Below are positions 1-12,852 of a stretch of 64,000 bases of DNA, one piece after another (within the stretch, counting starts at the first letter, position 1; every line of letters begins with the position of its first letter). The notes beneath the pieces were generated by a model. That model did no database searches, was not told the DNA's origin, and saw only the letters and a program-made list of their open reading frames with translations. This stretch comes from Branchinecta lynchi (lineage: Eukaryota; Arthropoda; Branchiopoda; Anostraca; Branchinectidae): positions 5,022,001-5,086,000 of the forward strand of contig JAKZAP010000018.1 in NCBI GenBank assembly GCA_023053575.1, given 5' to 3'. The translations under genes and the position numbers were made by a program.

Positions 1-1290
1 CTTCGTGTTGGCGATGTCGTGCGGTGATCTTTCTACTCAGTGTTCGGTCGATTTCGTTTTATTGATTTTCTTTTATGGAAGGGTTTGAACCATTCGATGT
101 TTTTCTTCTCACCGGTTCAAACCCTCAAATAATTGTAAGTGCAGAGTATAGTACTGTTAATGTTTATGTATTATATAAAGTAAGAATAAAAAAACCTTGA
201 ACCTTGAACTGGGTGCAAAGTCAATTTAGTCCCTACTTCGGATTTTCTGTTGTTTTGTTTTACTTGTAAGCAGAAATCGACTGTTAGACCAAAATCATTT
301 TCGGCGAGGGGCTTGTAGCTTTTGCTAGTTGGTGTACCTATTAATCCTAATCATTTGTTTCTGGTGTATTTGAACTGAAAACAATTTAGTACTATGTCTA
401 TCACGGGTAGATGGACTTGTAAGTAGGAATCGGTTGCTAGAAGGGGTTCATAAGGGTCCAGAAACTAGTACAAATTGGTGCACATTTTATTTGATCTCTA
501 TAAATACGAGGGTAAGAAAATTAGTCCTCATGGTCTATCACTGTAACTTAGAATTAAGTCTTTGAGGGGTTGACAACTTTAGTGTTAGGGTACACACTCA
601 AACAAAGAACAGGCAGAACCCAACTGTGAGACAAGTCAGGGACTTGTAACTAACAATCGGCGATTACTCCATATTCATCTTCGGCGACGAGGGGCTTGCG
701 ACTTCTCCTAGTAAGCGTACCTATTTTGTTTCCGGTGTTTTTGAAGATAGGAAAAGTTTGGTTCATGTCGTCGTTCAAGATCGGTTGCTAAAGCATTGTC
801 ATTTTCATTAGATGCTAGAATGGTCTATGGTGATGGTCTTTCACTGTAACCTAGAATTGAGTGTTAACGCAACGGATACAAATGATAATGTAAAACAACG
901 ATATATTTCGCAATAATTAGTAGAGTGACCGCTATGGTATTTTGAACTAAAAAGCTATGGATAGCTTTATAATACCAACTAGGTTATATAAGATAATGTT
1001 CCAAGTTTCCACAAGTCACGATGTCTACGATGGAAAAGGATGAAGTTCAACTTGCTGCAAAGCCAATTTAGTCCCTACTTCCGGTATTCTGTTGTTTTTT
1101 TCTTCAACGCTGAGGATAACCATGTGAAGAAAGAGATTCTTCATGGACTGGAACATACCATTTTGAAAACCTCGATGGGTTGACAAATTCAGCATTTCCG
1201 CGTTAGCGAAGAAACAAAACCAAAGCCGAACAAAGGTTGTTGCAACACTTCACGTTGCCTAGGCAACGTAGGTCTAGTGTAAATTTAGAT
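1..1290. repeat. partial copy of a dispersed hairpin-ended repeat
   Basis: No gene is visible. The stretch consists of degenerate modules of a few hundred bases built around a phrase like 'gaggggcttgcagcttttgctagttggtgtacc' (for example near 303 and 682), which recur many times between 2,270 and 9,700. It ends with the same tail as the copies at 3,480-3,620 and 10,200-10,280: an aaacaaaaccaaag word, then ACGTTGCCTAGGCAACGT (a perfect 18-bp palindrome at 1,253-1,270), then gtaggtctagt. The left end lies outside the window. Confidence 0.6.
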
Positions 1291-1298
1291 TAGTAATT

Positions 1299-3620
1299 GT
1301 GTTGCGAGAGCAACACTTTGGTTTTGTCCTCGTTTTTTTTTTTTTTTGTTTCCTATAGCGCCGATTTCATTTTATTCCTGGTAACTGGGAAGGGTCTAAC
1401 CTGTGCGGATTTTACGGAAAGTGTGGACCTTAGGCCGGATTGATGAATATGACATTACATTTTGGAAAGCTCCGTAGAACTCTTGCCTGGGGCCAAGAAG
1501 GGTGGTTTTTGCTTGTCCTCGAGCCAGAGCCTACGGTTTGCGAAGTGAAGTGGAGTTGTATAGCCTATGTCAGAGAGGACTATCTGAAGTTGTGTAGCGA
1601 ACCTTTCGTTTCATCAAACCATGTTTCTGCTTTCGAGTGGAAAGCTCCGTTCTAGCACGCAAGCAGGCAGGCACCAGTTTCAAATTGAAGATGGACTCAA
1701 ATCTATAAGTGTTAAATATATGCGGCAGTTACCCGGCCCCACAGCCAACATATCTTCGTTGAGTGATAAATAGAAAAATCTACAGAGACAAAAAAGTGGT
1801 TTTTTCCCACGGGTCCGAAAGTGCTGCCATCTATTGTTTCTGTCCATATCTGCGACGATTTCAGCTGAGTTTATAAATTTTTTTTTTGCACTTTGGTTTG
1901 TGGTAGAGTAACGGTATCAGATGTGCCTGTTAAACTTTAAAAGTTCTCTCATTGCTAAAGAAACTAGAGCTTATCCTTTGCTCCTTTCTAAGTCGTGAGG
2001 TTAGAAAGTTGGCCTACGGCAAAAAAGTCAACTTTTGAACTAAGACAGGTAGAATTTTTTTTTCGACGTCAATCGATAGCCATTGATGAGCTGATCAAAG
2101 TATATGTCATCCATTTTCTGGTACAAAAATTCCTTCATGAGATACACCAGTTTGAAAATTTCAACGGGGTTGACAACTTCAGTAGTAAGGTACATTGAAA
2201 CCAAAAATAGGCGATACCAGTTATGAGACATATAGGGGACTTTTAAACAACAGTCGACTGTTAGCTCATAATCATCTTCGGTAATGAGGGGTTTGCAGCT
2301 TTTGCTAGTTGGTGTACCTGTTATTTGTTTCCGGTGTATTCGATGGAAGAACAATTTGGTTCCCAATGGTAAGATATGCAAGGGACTTGTAAGTAATAAT
2401 CGGCTGTTATGCTACAATCATCTTCTGCGATGATGGATTTGCAGCTTTTGCTAGCTGGTGGACCCATTATTTCTTTTCGGTTAACTTAATGTATATCACG
2501 GGAAAGGGACTTGTAAGTAGGAATCGGTTCACGAGGGGCTAGGAATTTTTGCAAATGTGTGCACATTGTATTCGATTTCTATAGATCTGAAGGTAAGAAA
2601 GTTTGTGTCGGGGGATTAACCTAGGATTAACTGTTTACACAACAGATACAAACGAAAATGTAAAGCAATGAGGTAGTTTCATAATAATTAATAGTGTCAT
2701 CTATGGTATTTTAATTCTGAAAAGTTACGGATAACTTTCTAATACCAACTAGATTATATAAGATATTGTTCCAAGTTTTCATCCGTCACGATGTCTACGA
2801 TTGAAAAGGATAAAGTTCTACTGACTGCAAAGTTAATTTAGTCCCTTCTTCCTATATTATTTTGTTGTTGTTTTTACAACGCTGAAGAATACCTTTTGAT
2901 AATATGATTAATTTTTTCAGAACATTCCGTTTAAAAAGCTTATGCTATAATCATCTTCAGCGATGAGGGGTTTTGCTAGCTGGTGTATCCATTATTTGTT
3001 TCCGGTGAATTTGATGTCAATCACAGGAGAGGGACTGTAAGTAGGAATCGTTCACGAGGGGCTAGAAATTTTTGAAAATTGGTGCACATTGTATTCGAAT
3101 TCTGTAAATATCACGGTAAGAAAGTTTGTATCGATGGTCTGTCGCTATAACCTAGGATTAACTGTTAACGCAACGGGTAAAAACGATACGGTAATGTAAA
3201 ACAATAAGGTAGTTTTGTAATAATTAATAGTGTCATCTATGGTATTTTAATCCTGAAAAGTGACGGATAGCTTTATAATATCAACTAGATCGTATAAGAT
3301 ATTGTTCCAAGTTTTCATCCGTCACGATATCTACGATTGGAAAGGATAAAGTTCAACTGACCGCAAAGTCAATTTGGTCCCTTCTTCCGATATTATTCTG
3401 TTGTTGGTTTTACAACGCTAAAGAACAGCTTTTGATCATGTGATTATTCTTTTTAGAACATTCCATTATAAAAGCTTCGATAAGTTGATAATTTCAGCAC
3501 TTTACCGACAGCGAAGAAACAAAACCAAAGTGTTGCTCTCGCAACACTTTTTTCGGCGAAGCCGGACAAAGGTTGCCGCAACACTTCACGTTGCCCGGGC
3601 AACGTAGGTCTAGTTTATGT
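1299..3620. mobile_element. non-autonomous repeat with hairpin-type inverted ends, copy 2
   Basis: The left end reads TGTGTTGCGAGAGCAACAC followed by tttggttttg. The right end at 3,520-3,547 reads caaaaccaaag followed by tgttgctctcgcaacac, its inverse. Each end is itself a small hairpin (GTGTTGC, gaga, GCAACAC). The interior carries tandem degenerate modules shared with 1-1,290 and 7,531-10,280. The 71-codon frame at 1,440-1,655 recurs at 7,676-7,891 with scattered substitutions, but has no recognisable domain and is best read as part of the repeat. The transposon class cannot be assigned: no protein-coding part or clear target duplication was seen. Confidence 0.55.
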
Positions 3621-4139
3621 TACTGCCGTTCGTGTTCAACTTTCTTTCTTTAGTTTTCTGTTTTATTTAATTCCTCCGTTTTAGTGTATAGTCGTAAACG
3701 TGATAAGCAATATATCATTAATGGAAATAATAAGGTCCGTCAAATTAAAATGCATACCTAGGAAAGGGATCTCCTGGTGCCAGTTAAGTGTTGCACAAAC
3801 CGGTATTCGAATTCCTTTGTACCATATTTCTCTGAGAAGATTAACAAAAAACAAGTGAATTCTAAGTGATTTATTTTCTTTTATGTAATAATTGTATGTG
3901 TTCAAGTATTTTAACACTTGAAACGTAATGGTCGACGTATTTTCGACACACATTTTGATTATCTTACTTTTTGGGCTACGAATCCTCCTCTAGGTAACGT
4001 TAATATTTTCTTGGACCTTTTAACTACAACTACTACTCTTTGCAAAAAGCTTACTTATAGAACCCCTCTTACTTAATCTACCTTTTCGAGTTTCTCTATG
4101 GAAGTATAAGCTTCAGAAATCCCGGCCCTTGGCCACTGT
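3621..4139. other. intergenic, nothing recognised
   Basis: I see no repeat end, RNA gene or convincing coding region here. The 90-codon minus-strand frame at 3,681-3,953 has no recognisable motif. Confidence 0.4.
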
Positions 4140-5330
4140 TTCGTTTTGCTCCTAGGATTTTTTAGCGCTTTCTGGGATCCTAAAACGCAAGTGGAGGGAT
4201 ACCCATGACATCGCAAAAGTTGTCCGTCTGTCCGTCCGTCTGTGAGCACGATAACTCAAGAAGGGAATGAGATATTTTGATGAAACTTGGTGTGAGGGTT
4301 CTTTGAGTCAAGCGTAAGGTCAAGTTCGTAGTTGGGCTCTGTAGCTCTACATTTAGGGGTGGGGGAGGGGGTTCAAATAAAGGGGTAAACAAAAATATTT
4401 ATAAACAGCTAATGTGATAGTCTATTATGGGGTAAGAAGGCATGGTGAACGCGATGATTAAAACCATTTCTTGCCGGACGAGTAGTTCGTCCGGAATTCG
4501 GAGAAAACCGGAAAGCTTATTAAAAGCAAAAGTCTTATTTGAAGTTGATTAGATGTTAAAGTTAGGGATAAGAAGGACAAGCTAAACACTTGTGCGAAAA
4601 TTATTTTCTCCCCGGACAAATAGTTCGCCAGGAATCCGGACAAAAACCGGAAAATGTGTTAAAAGCAAAAGTTTTATTTTAAGTTGATTAAATGACAGAT
4701 TTAGAAATAAAAACAGACGCTGAATCCGTGTATGACAATAATTTTTTTTTACCGAACATGTAGTTCGTCTGGAATCCGGCTGAAACCGGAAAATTTGTTA
4801 TAAGTTAAAAGTTTTATTTGAAGTTGATTAGATGTTCTTTATAGGGATAAGGAGATATGCTGAATTAATTCTGAACTTTCTTTTTTTGCTGGACAAAAAG
4901 TTCGCTCGGAATTCGGCCGAAACCGGAAAGTTGGAAGAAGTAAAGCAGGAAGATAGTATCGATCAGTATCGTCAAAACAGAAATACTCTTTCAAACAAAT
5001 TTGGAGCTAAGATAACGTGTTGTCCCCAGATGACCTTTCTATTCCCCCCACCCCTCCTGGCTTCCGTGCGTCGGTCCGAGAGGAATACTGGCAATAAGTT
5101 TTCACCATATCCCGCTAATTCTTCTACCCAATTTTTACGTAGTTTCATTCCATCATTTATTTCTGGTAATTTCTTGTAAGTGTATTAGTTAAATTGTTTC
5201 TTGTGTGTCTGTGTATTTTGTAAATTTGTATTCCTTTTTTAGCTTTTACCAATTCGGATTAAACTTGATTGATTGAATAGATAGGGCTTATATCTGAACT
5301 TGGTTGTCTCAGATGACTAGCCATTTGCTA
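4140..5330. repeat. dispersed repeat with internal tandem units, first copy
   Basis: The stretch opens with ggatcctaaaacgcaagtgg, then tccgtctgtccgtccgtctgt, gatgagatattttgatgaaacttgg and related phrases that recur at 13,860-14,480. From about 4,460 to 4,930 it contains four degenerate units of roughly 140-190 bp. Each has an agtagttcg(t/c)ccggaat word, then ccgaaaccggaaa, then a ttttatttgaagttgattag word. It ends near 5,300-5,450 with a gggatcccatcgcagccttt phrase also found near 14,555. No encoded protein was seen, so this is a non-autonomous element or part of one. Confidence 0.55.
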
Positions 5331-5459
5331 AATAATCTGTTTACAAATTTCAATAGCAAATATGTTCAAGATTCTGGCAAAGACAAGAGCCAATTGTCTG
5401 GATCAAATATTAAATTTGTGGGATCCCATCGCAGCCTTTAGTCTTGTTCGGATTGACCC

Positions 5460-6080
5460 GATTTTGTCAACCACGGAACACGTTCGCCGAAAGCTTCAAG
5501 GCCCGACAATAAATCTTTAAAAAATAAGTGCATTTTTACAAAACTTGCTAGCCATTTGTAGGCTATCTTGCGCTTCGGTCTCCGTTTCTCTGCTTGGTTT
5601 CCCTTCTGTTTTAACCGCGGTGCGCACGACTTTCAAACATTTTGCGTCCAACCAGAATGGGAAGCACCAATAACAACGTCGCTAATACTCTATGTGACTA
5701 AGTCCAAAACACGCCAGTGATCCTCAGGAAGAAGCAGTAAGCGTGTCCGTAACGACTCAAACTCCACGACTCAAATCCTGTGTCAATCAATCACGGCGAT
5801 CTTTGGGAGCAGCAGGCCGGAGATTTTGGATCGGCGAGGAGACATAGTCATCAAGAGTATTTCAGAAGTATTTTCGGAAAGCGATATGTATGAACCAGTT
5901 TACTATGATAAGGTAATTTCTTGTCAGAGTGATTTCAAATAATTCTTCTACAAACTTCTAGCTTTCAAAATTCAATTTCCAGCAATTCTATTTTTAAACT
6001 AACATTTCAGACAGACTACCAGTCACCAGACAATCTGCCACTACGAGAGAGCTGACTCATTTTGTGTTACTATGAACGAT
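5460..6080. other. intergenic, nothing recognised
   Basis: There are no significant repeats, tRNA features or convincing exons in this stretch. Confidence 0.35.
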
Positions 6081-6510
6081 AGCCTAAGGCACTTGATGTG
6101 TGAATATGAGAGTTTGAGTGATTATAAATATTTGGAGAGAATGAAAGGGCGACGAATGAAGAATGGATGTGCAGCATGAATCATGGGGATGAGCTATTTT
6201 GTTTGCATACAACGGTTGGTGAGGTTCCTCAAGGTAGTCAAGTGTGGATCTAGCTTCCGGGAGCTTTCGCATTTGAGGGGTTCATTATTTTATGGGAATG
6301 ATCTATTCTAATTTTGTGCATACAACACTTGAGTTGAGCAGTTTATTTTTGTCTTCATTAGTTGTTTATTTTACTGTATATGGCCTTCGTTTTTTTTTTT
6401 CAGTACAGATATCATCATTGTTTTCATTTTTGTCTGTTTGTGTTTATTCTTTACGGATTTACCCTGTCCGCTGGCTCCCGGAAGCAAATAAAATCCTATC
6501 TTATCTGAAA
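6081..6510. repeat. possible LINE 3'-end remnant
   Basis: A short, Met/Lys/Arg/Cys-rich frame (tgtgaatatgagagtttgag...) is followed by AT-rich text, a repeated ggctcccggaagc word (inverse near 6,250, direct near 6,475) and an aataaaatcc tail. It resembles the C-terminal remnant at 18,288-18,473 in composition only. The assignment is weak. Confidence 0.2.
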
Positions 6511-6790
6511 ACCCCTTTAGCCAGTAGTAACCCCGGGGTTGTCCGTTGTTGACCGCGAAGACTGGACAAGGTCGGTTTTAACTGTGGAGATTTCTCGGGC
6601 AAACGTTTAGATTATATAACTACATCATCACGAAGATTGTTTAATTTTTATTTTATTGGTGTACCTTTTCTTTGTTTTCATTGTTAATTTGTCAATTCGT
6701 TTCTTTGTTAATAACGGTTGATCGGACAAATAATTTAGTTGAGGAATAACCGAGGGGTTGCGCGCTGGTGCCTCATGGTGTACAAGTTCC

Positions 6791-6970
6791 CTGCCTCATG
6801 CCTGCCTCACGTGCCTCATGCCTGCCTCATGTCTGCCTCACGTGCCTCATGCCTGCCTCACGTGCCTCATGCCTGCCTCACGTGCCTCATGCCTGCCTCA
6901 CGTGCCTCATGCCTGCCTCACGTGCCTCATGCCTGCCTCACGTGCCTCATGCCTGCCTCACGTGCCTCAT
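6791..6970. repeat. 20-bp minisatellite, array 1 (E-box in each unit)
   Basis: About nine tandem copies of the 20-bp unit TGCCTCACGTGCCTCATGCC are visible. From 6,838 to 6,958 the CACGTG core recurs every 20 bp, with one more copy at about 6,808. The array is open in all three forward frames only because the period is not a multiple of three and the unit lacks stop codons, so the apparent Cys/Pro/His-rich proteins are not credible. A second array lies at 11,178-11,400. Confidence 0.9.
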
Positions 6971-7530
6971 CGCCCGTTCTGGTGACACGTTTAGGGATTT
7001 TTGAAAAATTTTCGCTCAGCTACGAGATCTGTGATGAATAACAAAAAGAGAGGGAGCTTCTTATCCCCTCGGGAAATTTGAACTGGGTTGTCCATGCGGA
7101 TTATTTGAAAGGTAAAATAAATATTTCTTGTTAGTTGATTAATGCCTTTAATAAACCCTGGTAAATTATCTCTGACAGACTTAGGTATACTCAGGACTAT
7201 TCAAAAGACTACTCAACGACTATACTTAAGGCAGTCTGTTCGTGTCCCTGATATACCTACCAAATTCCATCGTCCTAGTACCGAACTCGCGAGATCACCT
7301 AATTCGCCCCCCCCCCCAAACTCCCGCCACAGTGCCCGAATCCGGTCCGGTTCTCTCAACGATGTATCTAGGACTTGTGCTTGTTCTTCCGACCAAGTTT
7401 CCTCCCGATCCCTCCACTCTAAGCGTTTCCCAAGATTTCCGGTTCCCCCCTCCAGCTCCCCCCAAAGTCACCGGATCCGGTCCGGATTTTAAGTGGGTCA
7501 TCTGAGGCACGAGATCTCTCCAAACATCAT

Positions 7531-10280
7531 TGTGTTGCGAGAGCAACACTTTGGTTTTGTCCTGTTTTTTTTTTTGTTTTTTTTTTTTCTATGCCGCCGA
7601 TTTCATTTTATTCCTGGTAATTGGTAAGGGTCTAACCTGTGCGGTTTTTACGGAAAGTGCGGACCTTAGGCCGGATTGATGAATATGGCATTACATTTTG
7701 GAAAGCTCCGTAGAACTCTTGCCTGGGGCCAAAAAGGATGGTTTTTACTTGTCCTCGAGCCAGAGCCTACGGTGTGCGAAGTAAAGAGGAGTTATATAGC
7801 CTATGCCAGAGAGGACTATCTGAAGTTGTGCAGCCAACCTTTCGTTTCATCAAACCATGTTTCTGCTTTCGAGTGGAAAGCTCCGCTCTAGCACGCAAGC
7901 AGGCAGGCACCAATTTCAAATTGAAGATGGATTAAAATCTGGTGTTAAATATAGTGTTAGATCTGGTTAAAAATCTAAAAAAGATCTGGTAAATATAGTG
8001 TTAAAATCTGGTTTAAATATAAGTGTTAAACATAAGCGGCAGTTACCCGGCCCCATAGCCAACATATCTTCTTTGAGTGATAAATAGAAAAATCTACAGC
8101 AAACCAAAAAGTGGCTTTTTACCACGGGTTCGAAAGTGCTGCCATCTATTTTTTCTATCCATTTGTGTTCGCGATTTCAGCTGAGTTTATCATTCGTTTT
8201 TTTGCACTTGGGTGTGCGGTAGAGAAATGGTATCCGATGTACATCTTAAACTTTAGAACTTCTCTCCTTGCTAAAGAAATTAGAGATTATCCTTTGCTCC
8301 TTTCTAAGTGGTGACGTTAGAAAGTTGGCCTACGGCAAAAAAGTCAACTTTTGAACTAAGACAGGTAGAATTTTTTTTTCAACGGCAATCGATAGCTGTT
8401 GATGAGCTGATCAAAGCATATGGCATCCGTTTTTTGGTAAAAAGATTCCTTCGTGAGATACACCAGTTTGAAAGTTTCAAGGGATTGACAACTTCAGTAG
8501 GAATGTACACACGAAACCAACAATAGGCGATACCAGCTGTGAGACATGTAGGGGAATTATAGGCGACAGTCGATATATGTTAGCTCATAATCATCTTCGG
8601 CAATGAGGGGTTTGCAGCTTTTGCCAGTTGGTGTATCTGTGATTTGTTTCCGGTGTATTCGATGGTAAGAACAATTTGGTTCCCAATTGTAAAACATACA
8701 AGGGACTTGTAAGTAATAATCGTCTGTCATGCTACAAAAATCTTCAGCGATGAGGGGCTTGCAACTTTTGCTACTTGGTGTACCCATTATTTTTATCCGG
8801 TGAACTTGATGTCTATCATGGGAGACGAACTTGTAAGTAAGAATCGGTTCACGAGGGGCTAGAATTTTGTGCAAATTGTTGCAGATTGTATTCGATTTAT
8901 ATAAATCTGACGGTAAGAAAGTTTGTATCGATGGTCTATCGCTGTAACCTAGGATTAACTGTTTCCGCAACGGGTACAAACGATAATCTAAAACAATGAG
9001 GTAGTTTCGTAATAATTAATAGTGTCATCTATGGTATTTTAATCCTGAAAAGTTACGGATAGATTTATAATACCAACTAGATTATATGAGATGTTGTTCC
9101 AAGTTTTCATCCGTCACGATGTCTACGATTGAAAAGGATAAAGTTCAACTGACTGCGAAGTCAATTTAGTCCCTTTTCCTGATATTCTTTTGTTGTTGTT
9201 AGGGCAATCGATAGCCCTTGATGTGCTGATCAAAGTATATGTCATCCATTTTTTTTTAACAAAAATCCTTCATGAGATAAACCAGTTTGAAAGTTTCAAG
9301 GGGTTGATCACTTCAGGAGTAAGGTACACACTGAAACCAAAAACAGGCGATACCAGTTGTGAGACATGTAAGGGACTAGTAAGCAACAGTCAACTGTTAG
9401 CTCATAATCATCTTCGGCAATGAGGAGTTTGCAGCTTTTGCTAGTTGGTTTACCTGTTATTTGTTTCCGGTGTATTCGATGGTAAGAACACTTTTGTTCC
9501 CAATTGTAAGACATGCATGGGGCTTGGAAGTAATAATCGGCTGTTATGCTACCTGTTATTTGTTTCCGGTGTATTCGATGGTAAGAACACTTTTGTTCCC
9601 AATTGTAAGACATGCATGGGACTTGTAAGTAATAATCGGCTGTTATGCTACAATCATCTTCAGCGATGAGGGGTTTGCAACTTTTGCTAGCTGGTGTACC
9701 CATTATTTGTTTCCCGTGAACTTGATTTCTATCACGGGAGAGGGACTTGTAAGTAGGAATCGGTTCACGAGGGGCTAGAAATTTTTGCAAATTACTGCAC
9801 ATTGTATTCGATTTCTGTAAATATGATGGTAAGACAGTTTGTATCGATGGTCTATCACTATAATCTAGGATTAACTGTTTACGCAAGGGGTACAAACGAT
9901 AATGTAAAACAACGAGGTAGTTTCGTAATAACTGATAGCGTCATCTATGGTATTTTAGTCCTGACAAGTTAAGGATAGCTTTATAATACCAACTAGATTA
10001 TATAAGATATTGTTCCAAGTTTTCATCCGTCACGATGTCTACGGATTGAAAAGGATAAAGTTCAACTGACCGCAAATTCAATCTAGTCCCTTCTTCCGAT
10101 ATTGTTTTATTGTTGTTTTTACAACGCTAAAGAATATCTTTTAATTGATCATGTGATTCTTCTTTTTAGAACAAACCGTTTTAAAAGCTTCGATAAGTTG
10201 ACAAATCCAGCATTTAACCGAAAGCGAAAAAACAAAACCAAAGCGCAACACTTCACGTTGCCCAGGAAACGTAGGTCTAG
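7531..10280. mobile_element. non-autonomous repeat with hairpin-type ends, copy 3
   Basis: It begins with the same TGTGTTGCGAGAGCAACAC hairpin as at 1,299 and ends at about 10,230-10,280 with the caaaaccaaag ... gtaggtctagt tail, although the terminal hairpin is partly deleted here. The interior parallels copy 2 but contains more of the tandem modules. One short module (tacctgttatttgtttccgg onwards) is exactly repeated at about 9,451 and 9,550. The copy is about 2.75 kb against 2.3 kb for copy 2. Confidence 0.55.
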
Positions 10281-11177
10281 TTTTTCATTGCTATCCGATC
10301 ACCCGTTCAAAAGTTATAAATACCTCAAGGTTCCGGATTCCCCTCCCTCCACTCCCCCAACGATGCTCGGATCGGGGAAGTGATGCAACAATCATTTGGG
10401 GTCCCTGATATGCCTGCCAAGTTTGATCGTCCTAGCGTATGTGGAAGTGCCCGAACTAGCAAAATCCGGACCGACCGACGGACGGACAGAAATTGCGATC
10501 GCTATATGGGACTTGGCCGAAAGGCAAGTGCCATAATAACATGTCAAAAATGGCTAAGAAGGCAACCAAAGTTTCGGCGTTCGGCTGAATACAGGGTCGC
10601 ACATGGATGCATGTTTTCAATGATTATTTCCCCCCCATTCTCCGGATGAAGAAAAATATTTTAAGATCTGGGCAGTGAATAAACTTCAAAGAATTGACGT
10701 AGGAATCTAAAGAAATTCCGGTAAATTCCAAGGTAAAATCTCGGACAATTCTGGTATAATCTTGGAGCTGCCCCTCCCCACCCCCTCCCCCTACAAGGAA
10801 GGGCTCGTGATGCCCCTGGGTCTACTGTAAAACCAGTCAGGGTTTCACACTCAATGACTATGGTGTCAAAACGAACCGTCAAATGTAGGCCAAAATCAAA
10901 GGGTCAAATGAGAATCTTCTGCAGATGGCGCGCGGGAATTTTTCCGTCCCATCCGTTACATTGCAAGATAGGCGAGTTAGACCTCTTATATTACTATCAT
11001 GATACTCTGTGGCCTGAACAGTACTGTCGGTACTGGGTACTTTCAGAGATTCGCCACAAACGAATTGCTTAATCAATATGTAATATCAAACAAAATTGTT
11101 GCGACATTTTGACACTGTCATTGCTAAGATTTTTTGGTCCGATGACTTCAATTCTACGCAAGTTGTATTTTCATCGT
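10281..11177. other. intergenic with short repeat fragments
   Basis: A phrase gtccctgatatgcctgccaa (about 10,401) also occurs in altered form near 7,243, followed in both places by an atcgtcctag word, so a small repeat fragment is shared. I see no gene. Confidence 0.35.
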
Positions 11178-11400
11178 GCCTGCCTCACGTGCCTCATGTC
11201 TGCCTCACGTGCCTCATGCCTGCCTCACGTGCCTCATGCCTGCCTCACGTGCCTCATGTCTGCCTCACGTGCCTCATGTCTGCCTCACGTGCCTCATGTC
11301 TGCCTCACGTGCCTCATGTCTGCCTCACGTGCCTCATGTCTGCCTCACGTGCCTCATGTCTGCCTCACGTGCCTCATGCCTGCCTCACGTGCCTCATCTG
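11178..11400. repeat. 20-bp minisatellite, array 2 (E-box in each unit)
   Basis: The array has eleven CACGTG cores at exact 20-bp spacing from 11,187 to 11,387. The unit is the same as at 6,791-6,970, with a c/t polymorphism in the linker (ATGCC or ATGTC). The right flank contains catggtgtaca and gcgcaacccctcgg; related words (catggtgtaca, and the inverse ccgaggggttgcgc) lie to the left of array 1, so both arrays belong to one repeat family. Confidence 0.9.
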
Positions 11401-11813
11401 CCTCTGCCTCATGGTGTACACGAAATGGGCCAGTGCGCAACCCCTCGGGAATAACTTAGGGTTGCAATGTCATTAATTGCATTGTCAAACTTTTTGAGAT
11501 GTGTTTAGAAATAAGTTTGAAAGCCTTCATGATGTGCTAAATCAAATTGGTTAAAAAAAAAATGTAAAGTAGATATTAATACATTGGCCAAGTAGGGGCG
11601 TCAGAATAAGTGAGACCACTCCCAGGTACAGAGCGTTGAGCACAGTCTTAGGGTGGGTCTGGGGAAATAAAGTGAGGATAGAAAGGATTGATCTTACGGG
11701 TGTTCAGTTTCAGAAAAAAAAAAAAAAATCCGCCACTTTCTCCTTTTTCATGGAGGATGCGAGGCTGAGAGTTCGGTTGCATACAATTTTTATGTATAAA
11801 AATTGTTGATATG

Positions 11814-11822
11814 TTTACATTT
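11814..11822. repeat. left 9-bp flanking duplication of the fold-back element
   Basis: The sequence is TTTACATTT. The right partner at 12,853-12,861 is TTTAAATTT, a match at 8 of 9 positions. Confidence 0.55.
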
Positions 11823-12852
11823 GAGATCGACTGAAACCAGGAAGGGAAGGGAACGCGAGAAGAGCAGGAAGGGCATACTAAAACCAGGAAGGGCATACTA
11901 AAACGAGGAAGGCTGTCGCCAGAATTTAATGATGCGAAAAACTAGAAAGTCGCACCGTTCCCTTCCTCCATTTAGTATTCTTTGAGGGGTCGGCAACTTT
12001 TCAAATTCAAAATTCAACCCCTTCCTCGTTTTAGTATCCTGACATGGTTAGGCGTTAAGTTTAGTGAGGGGTCGGCAACTATACAAATTGTAATTCACCT
12101 TTTCAATTCTCGTTTTGACGGTAGGCGACTAAAATCCTTGAGTCCAGCGAGGGGTCACCAACTAAGATATTTCAAGTTCACCATTTCCTTCCTCGTTTTA
12201 GTACTTTAGGGTACTACCAGTGAAAAGCAACTAAAACAATGAAAAAAATGGTGGACTTTAAGATTTGATAGTTGCCGACCCCTCAAAGAAGAATAATTTC
12301 CTTCCTCGTTTTAGTACTTTCAAGGTACGAAAACGAGGAAGAAAATGGTGGACTTGAAATATCTTAGTTGCCAACCCCTCGCTGGACTTGGAGGATTTTA
12401 GTCGCCTACCGTCAGAACGAGAAATGAAAATTTGGATTACAATTTTTATAGTTGCAGACCCCTGAAATATTAGTCGCCTACCGTCAGAACGAGAAATGAA
12501 AATTTGGATTACAATTTTTACAGTTGCCGACCCCTGAAATATTAGTCGCCTACCGTCAGAACAAGAAATGAAAAATTTGGCTTACAATTTTATAGTTGCA
12601 GACCCCTCACTGAACTTATTGCCTACCCATGTCAGGATACTAAAACGAGGACGGGATGGTGAACTTTGAATTTGAAAAGTTGCCGACCCCTCAAAGAATA
12701 CTAAACAGAGGAAGAGAACGGTGCGGCTTTCCAGTTTTTCGCAGCATTGAATTCTGGCGACAGCCTTCCTCGTTTTAGTATGCCCTTCCTGGTGTTAGTA
12801 TGCCTTACTGCTTTTCTCGCGTTCCCTTCCCTTCCTGGTTTTAGTCGATCCC
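11823..12852. mobile_element. fold-back transposon with long inverted arms (MULE-like)
   Basis: The ends are GAGATCGACTGAAACC on the left and the inverse GGTTTTAGTCGATCCC on the right. Almost the whole element is two inverted arms meeting near 12,235. Words such as aaaacgaggaaggctgtcgcc (about 11,900), gaggggtcggcaactttt and gtaggcgactaaaatcc recur as their reverse complements on the right side. The right arm has three tandem copies of a roughly 70-bp unit (atattagtcgcctaccgtcag...) between about 12,400 and 12,600. Flanking 9-bp near-duplicates suggest a Mutator-type transposase. The same terminal sequence bounds the 125-bp MITE at 24,176-24,300. There is no coding region. Confidence 0.75.

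Noticed and set aside
6739..7041. Three overlapping Cys/Pro/His/Ala-rich open frames in the 20-bp minisatellite
   Set aside because: The 20-bp period cycles through all frames and the unit has no stop codon, so long frames are automatic. The same applies to 11,096-11,476.
7250..7520. Overlapping Pro/Ser-rich frames near a poly-C run
   Set aside because: Composition is driven by the C-run and repeat fragments; frames overlap on both strands.
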